Shown here: positions 1 to 7,923 of the stretch, one piece after another
Numbering within the stretch: the first letter of the stretch is position 1
Layout of the letters: each line of letters opens with the position of its first letter
NCBI RefSeq assembly: GCF_004959925.1
Contig: NZ_SPUW01000001.1
Location: forward strand, 992,001-1,056,000
DNA length: 64,000 bases
Direction of reading: 5' to 3'
Source: Pseudooceanicola onchidii
GTDB lineage: Bacteria > Pseudomonadota > Alphaproteobacteria > Rhodobacterales > Rhodobacteraceae
Notes under the pieces: generated by a model
What the model was told of the DNA's origin: nothing
What the model saw: only the letters and a program-made list of their open reading frames with translations
Databases searched by the model: none
Translations under genes and position numbers: made by a program

Positions 1-1005
1 GCCGTTCAGCGGCGCCGGGCGATCGCGGAAGGCTTCGTCAACCAGGCTGGCGTCGACCATGCTGTTGATCACCGGGCGGAAGGCCGGATCCAGCAGACCC
101 ACACCCCATTTCATGCCAAGGTGGATTGAGGTCTGTTCGCTGCCCTGCAGCTGGCCGATCTGGGTCTTCAGCGCGGTGGCGTTCTGGCTGACCGGAGTGA
201 TGCGTTCATAGCTGTTGGTCGGGCAGGGCGGCACAGGCCAGTAATCATAGTGCTTGAAGTAGGGCGCCTGCAGATAGTGATCCGCCGGATCGATCGCCGT
301 CGTGTCGAAATCGGTCGCCTTGAACTTCACGCAGTAGGAATAGTTGTGCAACTGGCGCACGTTCATCCGGCTGAAGATCTCGTAGCCCGCGTTCACGTCG
401 CCGGTATAGGGCACAAGGTTGACCGACACGTGGTTGACGGCCTCGGCCGGCAGCACGGTGTCGATGAATTCCTTCGCGGCCGTGTGCAGGCGCGTCATGC
501 GGTTGTTGTCGCTCATCGAGCCCGAGATATCGAGAACCAGCGACACTTCGGAATCGCCCATGGCCTGTTCGGCGCGGCCCTGCACGGGCACGGTGAACTT
601 CTCGAATCCGAGCGGCTTGAGGAAGGGGGTCTTCACGTCGGCCTTGAGCTTGACGGTGACGGACGTGCCCTGGGACGTGTCGACGGTGATGTCATCGCGC
701 GAGATGTAGGAGGCAAGGTTCGCCTTGGCGAAATAGTCCATCACCACATCTTTGGGCAGCAGTTCGTTGTCCTTGTGTGCTGCGGCGAGTGTAGAGGTGT
801 CGATGACCTGCTGGATCCGTGTCCGCTCCATCTCGGTCCGCATGACCTCGACGCCGAAGCCGGCGACGATCATCATGATCAGAAGAATACTCATCACCAG
901 GGCCAGCATGACGCCGTCTTCCGCCTTGGCGTAATGCACGACATGCTGGCGCAGCCTGCTGCGCGCTGCCTGCACGAGATGGGCAATCCGGAACGTATCA
1001 GCCAT
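1..1005 (-). CDS. Tad-pilus type (TadG-like) membrane protein with von Willebrand A domain, C-terminus off the window
   Basis: The 335 visible codons begin with an ATG and run off the left edge without a stop. The N-terminus has a short basic region, then one hydrophobic segment at about residues 32-48 (VMLALVMSILLIMMIVAGFG). This is the TadE/TadG layout, in which a single anchor precedes a periplasmic domain. A vWA domain follows, with a metal-ion-dependent adhesion motif DISGSMSDN near residue 159. Proteins of this shape are thought to act in Tad/Flp pilus assembly in the envelope. The gene diverges from the glutamate dehydrogenase gene, with a 244-nt shared upstream region. The missing C-terminus prevents a firm choice between TadG and a stand-alone vWA protein. 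Confidence 0.8.
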   Translation of the reverse strand, partial: MADTFRIAHLVQAARSRLRQHVVHYAKAEDGVMLALVMSILLIMMIVAGFGVEVMRTEMERTRIQQVIDTSTLAAAHKDNELLPKDVVMDYFAKANLASYISRDDITVDTSQGTSVTVKLKADVKTPFLKPLGFEKFTVPVQGRAEQAMGDSEVSLVLDISGSMSDNNRMTRLHTAAKEFIDTVLPAEAVNHVSVNLVPYTGDVNAGYEIFSRMNVRQLHNYSYCVKFKATDFDTTAIDPADHYLQAPYFKHYDYWPVPPCPTNSYERITPVSQNATALKTQIGQLQGSEQTSIHLGMKWGVGLLDPAFRPVINSMVDASLVDEAFRDRPAPLNG

Positions 1006-1249
1006 GTCTCTACCTCTGTAGACCTGTCCCGCACCGTCCTGGACCGCGTGGGCAGACTTATTCTCCGTCGGAAGTGTTAACGGGGGATTCAGGCTGAAAT
1101 GCGGCCATATTGCGGTGTGTCGGGGGAAAGGGCCGGGATCGCGGACGATCCCCGGCGTTCACGTGAGATTAAACTTGTTAAGCTCAGGTGGTGACAGAGG
1201 CCCGATGCACGGGCAGGGTACCCTTGTTCCCAGCAGGAGGAGGCGGACG

Positions 1250-2686
1250 ATGAATGAAATGCCCAGAACCGAGCTGAGCTTTCGCGACAGCGTAGACCTG
1301 ATGTTCAACCGCGCGGTGGCGCTGGTCGACCTTCCGCCGGGGCTCGAGGAAAAGATCCGCGTGTCGAACGCGACCTACACGGTGCGCTTTGGCGTCCGCC
1401 TGCGGGGCCAGATCCACACCTTCACCGGCTACCGGTCGGTGCATTCGGAACACATGGAGCCGGTCAAGGGCGGCATCCGCTATGACCTGGCGGTCAACCA
1501 GAACGAGGTCGAGGCGCTGGCGGCGCTGATGACCTACAAGTGCGCGCTGGTCGAAGCCCCCTTCGGCGGATCCAAGGGCGGGCTCTGCATCGATCCCCGC
1601 GCCTGGGAGGAACACGAGCTTGAACAGATCACCCGCCGCTTTGCCTATGAGCTGATCAAGCGCGACCTGATCCACCCCGCGCAGAACGTCCCCGCGCCCG
1701 ACATGGGCACCGGAGAGCGTGAGATGGCCTGGATCGCCGACCAGTACAAACGGATGAACACCACCGACATCAACGGCAATGCCTGCGTCACCGGCAAGCC
1801 GATCGGCGGTGGCGGGATCCAGGGCCGGACCGAGGCCACAGGGCGCGGCGTGCAATACGCCCTGCAGGAATTCTTCCGCGAACCCCGCGACGTCGCCCGC
1901 ACCGGCATGGAAGGCGACCTGGACCGCAAGCGGGTGATCGTGCAGGGCCTGGGCAACGTGGGCTATCACGCGGCCAAGTTCCTGTCAGAAGAAGACGGCT
2001 GCATCATCACCACCATCATCGAACGCGACGGCGCGCTGGTGTCGCACGACGGGCTTGATGTCGAAGATGTGCACCACTGGATCGCGCAGCACGGCGGCGT
2101 GACGGGCTATCCGAACGCGCGTTATTTCGAAGACGGCAACGCGCTGCTGGAACAGGAGTGTGACATCCTGATCCCCGCCGCGCTGGAAGGCGTGATCAAC
2201 ATGTCGAACGCCGACAACATCAACGCCAAGCTCATCATCGAGGCCGCGAACGGCCCCGTCACCGCCGGCGCGGACGAGATCCTGCGCCGCCGTGGGATCG
2301 AGATCATTCCCGATCTCTACGCCAATGCGGGCGGGGTCACGGTGTCCTATTTCGAATGGGTCAAGAACCTCAGCCATATCCGCTTTGGCCGGATGCAGCG
2401 CCGCCAGGAAGAGGCCCGTCACGAGCTGATCATCCGCGAACTTGAACGGCTCGATTCCTACCTCGGCAACGCCTGGTCGATGAGCCCGGGGTTCAAGTCG
2501 AAATACCTCAAGGGCGCAGGAGAGCTCGAGCTTGTCCGCTCGGGCCTCGACGACACGATGCGCGCGGCCTTCGACTCGATGCGCGCCGCCCGCGATGCCA
2601 AGGCCGAAGTGACGGATTTCCGCACCGCTGCCTATATCGTCGCCATCGACCGCGTCGCGGCAAGCTATCGCGCGAAGGGGCTGTAG
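1250..2686 (+). CDS. gdhA: Glu/Leu/Phe/Val family dehydrogenase, probably glutamate dehydrogenase
   Basis: The 478-residue product is a normal-length hexameric-type glutamate dehydrogenase, which interconverts glutamate and 2-oxoglutarate plus ammonium in the cytoplasm. The substrate domain shows KGGIRYD (Lys73) and PFGGSKGG with the catalytic Lys109. The NAD(P)-binding fold shows GLGNVG at residues 233-238. The C-terminal PDLYANAGGVTVSYFEW motif is characteristic of the family. I chose the ATG at 1250 because a strong purine-rich ribosome site (GGAGGAGG) lies just upstream. The same frame is open for 45 further codons but has no such site. The gene stands alone. Cofactor preference cannot be read reliably. 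Confidence 0.92.
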   Translation: MNEMPRTELSFRDSVDLMFNRAVALVDLPPGLEEKIRVSNATYTVRFGVRLRGQIHTFTGYRSVHSEHMEPVKGGIRYDLAVNQNEVEALAALMTYKCALVEAPFGGSKGGLCIDPRAWEEHELEQITRRFAYELIKRDLIHPAQNVPAPDMGTGEREMAWIADQYKRMNTTDINGNACVTGKPIGGGGIQGRTEATGRGVQYALQEFFREPRDVARTGMEGDLDRKRVIVQGLGNVGYHAAKFLSEEDGCIITTIIERDGALVSHDGLDVEDVHHWIAQHGGVTGYPNARYFEDGNALLEQECDILIPAALEGVINMSNADNINAKLIIEAANGPVTAGADEILRRRGIEIIPDLYANAGGVTVSYFEWVKNLSHIRFGRMQRRQEEARHELIIRELERLDSYLGNAWSMSPGFKSKYLKGAGELELVRSGLDDTMRAAFDSMRAARDAKAEVTDFRTAAYIVAIDRVAASYRAKGL

Positions 2687-2760
2687 CCTGCGCGCGATCT
2701 GCCCGTTCCGGCGGCAGGTCGCGTCCTGACCACCCGGTGCCGCATCCGGAGATTGCATTC

Positions 2761-2791
2761 CCTCTGCCCGACTGGTTTGTTCGGGCAGGGG
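2761..2791 (+). promoter_or_regulatory. soxB: Hairpin that covers the soxB ribosome-binding site
   Basis: CCTCTGCCCGA (2761-2771) can pair with TCGGGCAGGGG (2781-2791), with one G-U pair and a 9-nt loop. The 3' arm contains the G-rich Shine-Dalgarno sequence of soxB, whose ATG follows at 2799. The structure is seen directly. A role in translational control of the sarcosine oxidase operon is inference. Confidence 0.5.
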
Positions 2792-2798
2792 GATCGCG

Positions 2799-4052
2799 AT
2801 GCGCTTCAATGCACTGAAAATTCTGACCGAAGGGCTGACCGGCAACAAGGGATGGGGCCCGCACTGGCGCGATCCCGACCCGAAACCCGCCTATGACATC
2901 GTCATCATCGGCGGCGGCGGGCACGGTCTGGCGACGGCCTTCTACCTGGCGCAGCAACACGGGCTGACCAATGTCGCGGTGTTGGAAAAAGGCTACCTCG
3001 GCGGTGGCAACATGGGCCGCAACACCACCATCGTGCGGGCGAACTACTACCTTCCCGGCAACTCGGAATTCTATTCCCATTCGCTGAAGCTTTGGGAGCG
3101 GATGGAGAGCGATCTCAATTACAACGTGATGCATTCGCAGCGCGGGCTGATCAACCTGTTCCACTCCGACGGCCAGCGCGACGCCGCCGTCCGGCGTGGC
3201 AACGCGATGATCAACCAGGGCGACGACGCGATCCTGCTGGGGCGCGACGAACTGCGCAAGATGCTGCCCTATCTCGATCACGACACCGGGCGGTTTCCGA
3301 TCCACGGCGGCCTCTACCACCCGCGCGGCGGCACGGCCCGGCATGATGCCGTGGCCTGGGGCTTTGCCCGGGGCGCGTCCGACCGGGGGATCGACCTGAT
3401 CCAGAACTGCGAGGTCACGGGCATCGACGTGGAAGGCGGGCGGGTCACGGGCGTGCAGACCTCGCGCGGGCAGATCCGCGCGCGCAAGGTGGCCATCGTC
3501 ACGGCGGGGCGGTCGGGGCAGGTCGCGGCCATGGCGGGTCTGCGCCTGCCGATCGAAAGCCATATCCTGCAGGCCTTCGTGACCGAGGGGCTGAAGCCCG
3601 TCATCGACAATGTCGTCACCTTCGGCATGGGGCATTTCTACATCAGCCAGTCCGACAAGGGCGGGTTGGTCTTTGGCGGTGATCTGGATTTCTACCCAAG
3701 CTACGCGCAGCGCGGCAACCTGCCTACGGTCGAACACGTGATGGAGGCCGGCATGACCCTGATGCCCATGCTGTCACGCGCCAAGGTGCTGCGCAGCTGG
3801 GGCGGGATCATGGACATGACGCCCGACGGATCGCCGATCATCGACAAGGCTCCGATCGACGGGCTCTATCTGGACTGCGGCTGGTGCTATGGCGGCTTCA
3901 AGGCGGTGCCGGGGTCGGGCTTTGCGCTGGCGCACCTGCTGGCGACGGACCGACCGCATGACAGCGCCACCGGCTTCCGGCTGGACCGGTTCACCACGGG
4001 GCGCGGGCTGATGGACGAAGAAGGCACCGGCGCGCAGCACAATCTGCACTAG
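2799..4052 (+). CDS. soxB: Sarcosine oxidase subunit beta
   Basis: The 417-residue flavoprotein is the oxidising subunit of heterotetrameric sarcosine oxidase, which converts sarcosine to glycine and passes the methyl group to tetrahydrofolate. A dinucleotide-binding motif IVIIGGGGHGLATA lies at about residues 34-47. The segment GGLYHPRGGTARHD (residues 170-183) is where the family carries its covalent FMN histidine. The C-terminal GWCYGGFKAVPGSG is also typical. It is the first gene of soxBDAG, the usual order. The start is preceded by a hairpin that includes the Shine-Dalgarno sequence. Confidence 0.95.
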   Translation: MRFNALKILTEGLTGNKGWGPHWRDPDPKPAYDIVIIGGGGHGLATAFYLAQQHGLTNVAVLEKGYLGGGNMGRNTTIVRANYYLPGNSEFYSHSLKLWERMESDLNYNVMHSQRGLINLFHSDGQRDAAVRRGNAMINQGDDAILLGRDELRKMLPYLDHDTGRFPIHGGLYHPRGGTARHDAVAWGFARGASDRGIDLIQNCEVTGIDVEGGRVTGVQTSRGQIRARKVAIVTAGRSGQVAAMAGLRLPIESHILQAFVTEGLKPVIDNVVTFGMGHFYISQSDKGGLVFGGDLDFYPSYAQRGNLPTVEHVMEAGMTLMPMLSRAKVLRSWGGIMDMTPDGSPIIDKAPIDGLYLDCGWCYGGFKAVPGSGFALAHLLATDRPHDSATGFRLDRFTTGRGLMDEEGTGAQHNLH

Positions 4053-4074
4053 GCGACCCTGGGCGGCCGGGTAT

Positions 4075-4107
4075 GCCTCCGGCGGGAGTATTTCTGGAAG
4101 GTGAAGA
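4075..4107 (+). repeat. Intergenic repeat core between soxB and soxD
   Basis: The sequence GCCTCCGGCGGGAGTATTTC followed by a GGAAGGTGAAG tail matches the core seen again near 30.8 kb and 49.1 kb. Here its tail supplies the AAGGTGAAG stretch that serves as the Shine-Dalgarno region for soxD. The preceding GC hairpins found in other copies are absent or degenerate. Confidence 0.6.
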
Positions 4108-4111
4108 CGAC

Positions 4112-4354
4112 ATGCGACTGACCTGCCCCCATTGCGGCACACGCGACCTGCGGGAATTCACCTATGGCGGCGCGGCGCTGGAACGCCCGACCGGGGACTG
4201 GGGCCCGGCCTGGGATGCCTATGTCCACCTGCGGGAAAATCCGGCCGGTGCCTCGTTCGAATGGTGGCAGCACGATGTCTGCGCCACCTGGCTGAAGGTC
4301 GATCGCGACACCCGGACCCACGTGATATCCCAGGTGACGGAGGCCCGGGCATGA
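4112..4354 (+). CDS. soxD: Sarcosine oxidase subunit delta
   Basis: This small 80-residue subunit shows the SoxD zinc-ribbon pattern. The N-terminal LTCPHCGTRDL supplies two cysteines, and the C-terminal QHDVCATW region supplies a histidine and a further cysteine. In the heterotetramer it is a structural zinc-binding subunit. The start is the ATG immediately after the AAGGTGAAGACGA ribosome-site region. A longer in-frame reading begins upstream but lies within the intergenic repeat. Its stop overlaps the soxA start in ATGA, so the two are translationally coupled. Confidence 0.95.
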   Translation: MRLTCPHCGTRDLREFTYGGAALERPTGDWGPAWDAYVHLRENPAGASFEWWQHDVCATWLKVDRDTRTHVISQVTEARA

Positions 4355-7266
4355 GCCGTATCGCAGGCGGGCTGATCGACCGGACACGTCCGGTGTCTTT
4401 CACCTTCGACGGTCATGCCTACCAGGGCTTCGCCGGTGATACCCTGGCCTCGGCCCTGATCGCCAATGATCAGCGCACCGTCGCCCGGTCGTTCAAGTAC
4501 CACCGTCCGCGCGGCATCCTGAGCGCGGGAAGCGAAGAGCCGAACGCGCTGGTGACCCTGGGGCGCGGCACGGGGCAGGAGCCGAACGCCCGCGCCACGA
4601 TGGTCGAGCTGCGCGAGGGGCTGGCGGCGCGCAGCCAGAACGCCTGGCCCTCGGTCGGGTTCGACCTGATGGAGGTCAACGACCTGGCCGCGCCCTTTCT
4701 GACGGCGGGCTTCTACTACAAGACGTTCATGGGGCCCTATCGCATCTGGGAGCGCCTGTTCGAACCGGCGATCCGTCGCGCCGCCGGCCTTGGTGTCCTG
4801 TCCAAAGAGGCCGCCGACCTGCGCTTCGAAAAGGCCTTTGCCTTCTGCGATCTGCTGGTCATCGGCGCGGGGCCGACCGGGTTGATGGCCGCGCTCACGG
4901 CGGCCGAGGCCGGGGCCGACGTGATCCTGGCGGATGAGGATTTCCTGCCCGGCGGGCGGCTGAATTCCGACAGGCAGGAGGTGGGGGGGCAGGCCAGCTC
5001 CGCCTGGGCGGGTGAGGTCACCGCCCGGCTCGAGGCGATGGAGAACGTCCGCATCCTGCGCCGCACTGCCGTGACCGGGGTCTACGACCAGGGCACCTAT
5101 GGCGCGCTGCAACGCCATGCCCCCGGACCCACCCGACCGCTCGAGACCTTCTGGCGGATCGTCGCCCGTCACGCGATCCTGGCCGCAGGCGCCGTCGAAC
5201 GCCCCGTGGCCTTTGCCAACAACGACCGTCCCGGCGTGATGCTGGCGGGGGCCGTGCGTACCTACGTCAATCGCTTTGCCGCCGCGCCGGGCCAGACGGC
5301 GGTGGTCTTCGGCGCCTCGGACAGCGTGCATCGCACCGCCGCCGATCTGCGTCGCGCGGGCGTGCATGTCGCGGCGCTGGTCGATGCGCGGGACGCCCCC
5401 TGCGATCTAGATGTGCCGTTCTATCCCGGTGCGCAGGTCGAACGGGTCCTGGGGCGCGAGGCCGAGGGCGTCGTGATCCGCCGCGCCGACGGCACCGAGG
5501 AACGGGTTCAGGCCGATCTGGTCGCCATGTCGGGCGGCTGGAACCCTCTGGTGCATCTCAGCTGCCACATGAACGCGCGGCCCGTCTGGCGCGACGACAT
5601 CGCGGCCTTCGTGCCCGCGCCGGGCGCGGTGCCGGGGATGATCCCGGCGGGGGCCTGCAACGGAGAGGTGACCACCGCCGCCTGTCTGGCCGCCGGTCGG
5701 GACGCGGCCCGGCAAGTGGTGTCCGATTTGGGGTTGAGCGGGGCCAGCCCCGATCTGCCCGAAGCCGAGGATCGCGAGGCCCGCGCCGAACCGCTCTGGG
5801 TCGTGCCGGGCAAGGGCCGCAAGTGGGTCGATTTCCAGAACGACGTGACCACCAAGGACGTCGAACAGGCGGCGCGGGAAAACTTCCGCTCGGTCGAGCA
5901 CATGAAGCGTTATACCACGCAGGGCATGGCCACCGATCAGGGCCGCACTGGCGGCGTCACGGCACTGGCGGTTCTGGCCGACGCGACAGGGCGGTCGATC
6001 CCCGGCACCGGAACCACGACATATCGCCCGCCCTATACGCCGGTGCACATCGGCGCGCTTGGGGCCGGCGGGCAGGGCAAGGGCTTTGCCCCGGAACGGT
6101 TCACCGCCGCGCATCCGGTGCATCTGTCGATGACCGCCCCGATGATCGAAGCGGGGCTGTGGTATCGTCCGTCCTTCTACCCGCGCGAGGGCGAGAAGAC
6201 CTGGCGTGCGTCGTGCGACCGCGAGGCGCTGATGGTGCGTAATAGCGTGGGCATCTGCGACGTCACGACGCTCGGAAAGATCGATGTGCAAGGGCCGGAT
6301 GCGGCTGAATTCCTTGACTTCGTCTACACCGGCACGATGTCGACGCTGAAGGTGGGCCGGGTCCGCTATGGCCTGATGCTGCGCGAGGACGGGCAAATCA
6401 TGGACGACGGCACCTGCGCCCGTCTGGGCGAGGCGCACTACCTTGTCACCACGACGACGGCGGCGGCGGGTCTGGTGATGAAACAGATGGAGTTCGCGGC
6501 CCAGGTGCTGCGCCCGGATCTGGATGTGCGGCTGATGTCGGTGACGGAACAGTGGTTCCAGGCCGCCGTGGCCGGGCCCAAATCGCGCGATCTGCTGAAC
6601 GATCTGCTGGACGCGCCGCTAGAGCCCGAGGACTGGCCGTTCATGGCCTGCGGCGCGGTCAGCGTCGGCGGTGTTCCGGCGCGGCTTTTCCGGATCAGTT
6701 TCTCGGGCGAACACGCCTATGAACTGGCGGTGCCCGCGCGCTATGGGGAAAGCCTGTTCCGACAACTGGTCGCCCGGGCCGAGTCCATGGGCGGCGGCGC
6801 CTACGGGATGGAGGCGCTGAACGTCCTGCGCATCGAGAAGGGGCTGCTGACGCATGCGGAACTGGACGGGCGCACAACGGCTTATGACCTGAACCTCAAG
6901 GGCATGATGAAGCGCAGCAAGGATTTCGTAGGGCGCGCCGCCGCCGGTCGCGAGGGCCTTTTGGACGAAGACCGCCCGCGTCTTGTCGGCCTGAAGCCCA
7001 CGGGCGCGGTCAAGCAGCTGACCGCCGGAGCGTTTCTGTTCGACCCCGAGGCTGAACCGACCCGGCCGAACGCGCAAGGCACGATCAGTTCCGTCGCCTT
7101 TTCCCCCACGCTTGGCCATTTCATCGGGCTGGCGCTGCTGAAGGAAGGCCCCGACCGGCATGGCGACACCGTGCGCATGGTCGATCACCTGCGCGGGATC
7201 TCGACCCTCTGCGAGGTTTGCGATCCGGTGTTCTTTGACCCCGAGGGAGGACGCGTTCGTGGCTGA
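4351..7266 (+). CDS. soxA: Sarcosine oxidase subunit alpha
   Basis: The 971-residue subunit is the normal length for SoxA. The N-terminus is a ferredoxin-like/NAD domain (FTFDGHAYQGFAGDTLASAL). A Rossmann motif LLVIGAGPTGLMAAL follows near residue 170. The C-terminal third is an aminomethyltransferase (GcvT-like) domain, recognisable from HAYELAVPARYGE and GMEALNVLRIEKGL, that binds tetrahydrofolate and captures the one-carbon unit. The start overlaps soxD by four bases. The end overlaps soxG by eight bases. No frameshift or missing block is visible. Confidence 0.96.
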   Translation: MSRIAGGLIDRTRPVSFTFDGHAYQGFAGDTLASALIANDQRTVARSFKYHRPRGILSAGSEEPNALVTLGRGTGQEPNARATMVELREGLAARSQNAWPSVGFDLMEVNDLAAPFLTAGFYYKTFMGPYRIWERLFEPAIRRAAGLGVLSKEAADLRFEKAFAFCDLLVIGAGPTGLMAALTAAEAGADVILADEDFLPGGRLNSDRQEVGGQASSAWAGEVTARLEAMENVRILRRTAVTGVYDQGTYGALQRHAPGPTRPLETFWRIVARHAILAAGAVERPVAFANNDRPGVMLAGAVRTYVNRFAAAPGQTAVVFGASDSVHRTAADLRRAGVHVAALVDARDAPCDLDVPFYPGAQVERVLGREAEGVVIRRADGTEERVQADLVAMSGGWNPLVHLSCHMNARPVWRDDIAAFVPAPGAVPGMIPAGACNGEVTTAACLAAGRDAARQVVSDLGLSGASPDLPEAEDREARAEPLWVVPGKGRKWVDFQNDVTTKDVEQAARENFRSVEHMKRYTTQGMATDQGRTGGVTALAVLADATGRSIPGTGTTTYRPPYTPVHIGALGAGGQGKGFAPERFTAAHPVHLSMTAPMIEAGLWYRPSFYPREGEKTWRASCDREALMVRNSVGICDVTTLGKIDVQGPDAAEFLDFVYTGTMSTLKVGRVRYGLMLREDGQIMDDGTCARLGEAHYLVTTTTAAAGLVMKQMEFAAQVLRPDLDVRLMSVTEQWFQAAVAGPKSRDLLNDLLDAPLEPEDWPFMACGAVSVGGVPARLFRISFSGEHAYELAVPARYGESLFRQLVARAESMGGGAYGMEALNVLRIEKGLLTHAELDGRTTAYDLNLKGMMKRSKDFVGRAAAGREGLLDEDRPRLVGLKPTGAVKQLTAGAFLFDPEAEPTRPNAQGTISSVAFSPTLGHFIGLALLKEGPDRHGDTVRMVDHLRGISTLCEVCDPVFFDPEGGRVRG

Positions 7267-7798
7267 CCTGACCCTGATCGCCAGCACGCCCGCGACCGGC
7301 ACCCTTCCGGTGACGCGCGGCACCATGACACTGTCGCAGGCCGATCCCGGCCCGCTGACCTCAATCGCGCCGTACAAGGGGCAGGCGGGGGCCGTGTCCG
7401 ACGCGCTGCAGGCAGCGACCGGCCTGGCGCTGCCCGGGGTTGGCACCTGTGCGACGGGTAAGGGCGCGATCCAGTGGTTCGGGCGCGACCTCTGGCTGCT
7501 CTCGGACATGGCGGCCCCGGACCTGCCGGGCGCGGCGCTGACCGACCAGACGGACGCCTGGGTGACGCTCGACCTGACCGGACCGCAGGGGGCAGAGGTC
7601 ATGGCCCGGCGGGTCCCGATGGACCTGCGGCTGGCAGCCTTCCCCGAAGGCGCGACCGCGCGGACCGAGATGCACGGCATGATGGTTTCGGTGACCCGCA
7701 CCGGGCCGGACGCGCTGCGTATCATGGCCTTCCGGTCGATGGCGAAGACGCTGGCCCATGCGATGATCGAAGCGATGGAGAACGTGGCCGCTCTCTGA
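7259..7798 (+). CDS. soxG: Sarcosine oxidase subunit gamma
   Basis: This 179-residue protein occupies the soxG position and has the distant GcvT-like look of that family (GPLTSIAPYKGQ near the start, LDLTGPQGAEVMARRVPMDL in the middle, FRSMAKTLAHAMIEAME at the end). It forms the fourth subunit of the heterotetramer. I chose the GTG at 7259 because GGGAGG lies 8 nt upstream. The start overlaps the end of soxA. Sequence conservation in this subunit is low, so operon position supports the call as much as motifs do. Confidence 0.9.
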   Translation: MADLTLIASTPATGTLPVTRGTMTLSQADPGPLTSIAPYKGQAGAVSDALQAATGLALPGVGTCATGKGAIQWFGRDLWLLSDMAAPDLPGAALTDQTDAWVTLDLTGPQGAEVMARRVPMDLRLAAFPEGATARTEMHGMMVSVTRTGPDALRIMAFRSMAKTLAHAMIEAMENVAAL

Positions 7799-7923
7799 GC
7801 CAAGGCGCACGGTCGCCGGTGGGCAGCCTTGCGTGACCCCATCCTGAGCGGACGCTCCTGCCGTGCGATCAACTCTGCCCGACCCGTCTGGACACCCCCG
7901 CCCGCAACCCGGATAATCGGGTC

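Noticed and set aside
2687..2798. Glycine riboswitch before the sarcosine oxidase operon
   Set aside because: The region is only 112 nt long and shows one simple hairpin. The conserved glycine-riboswitch core sequences are not visible.
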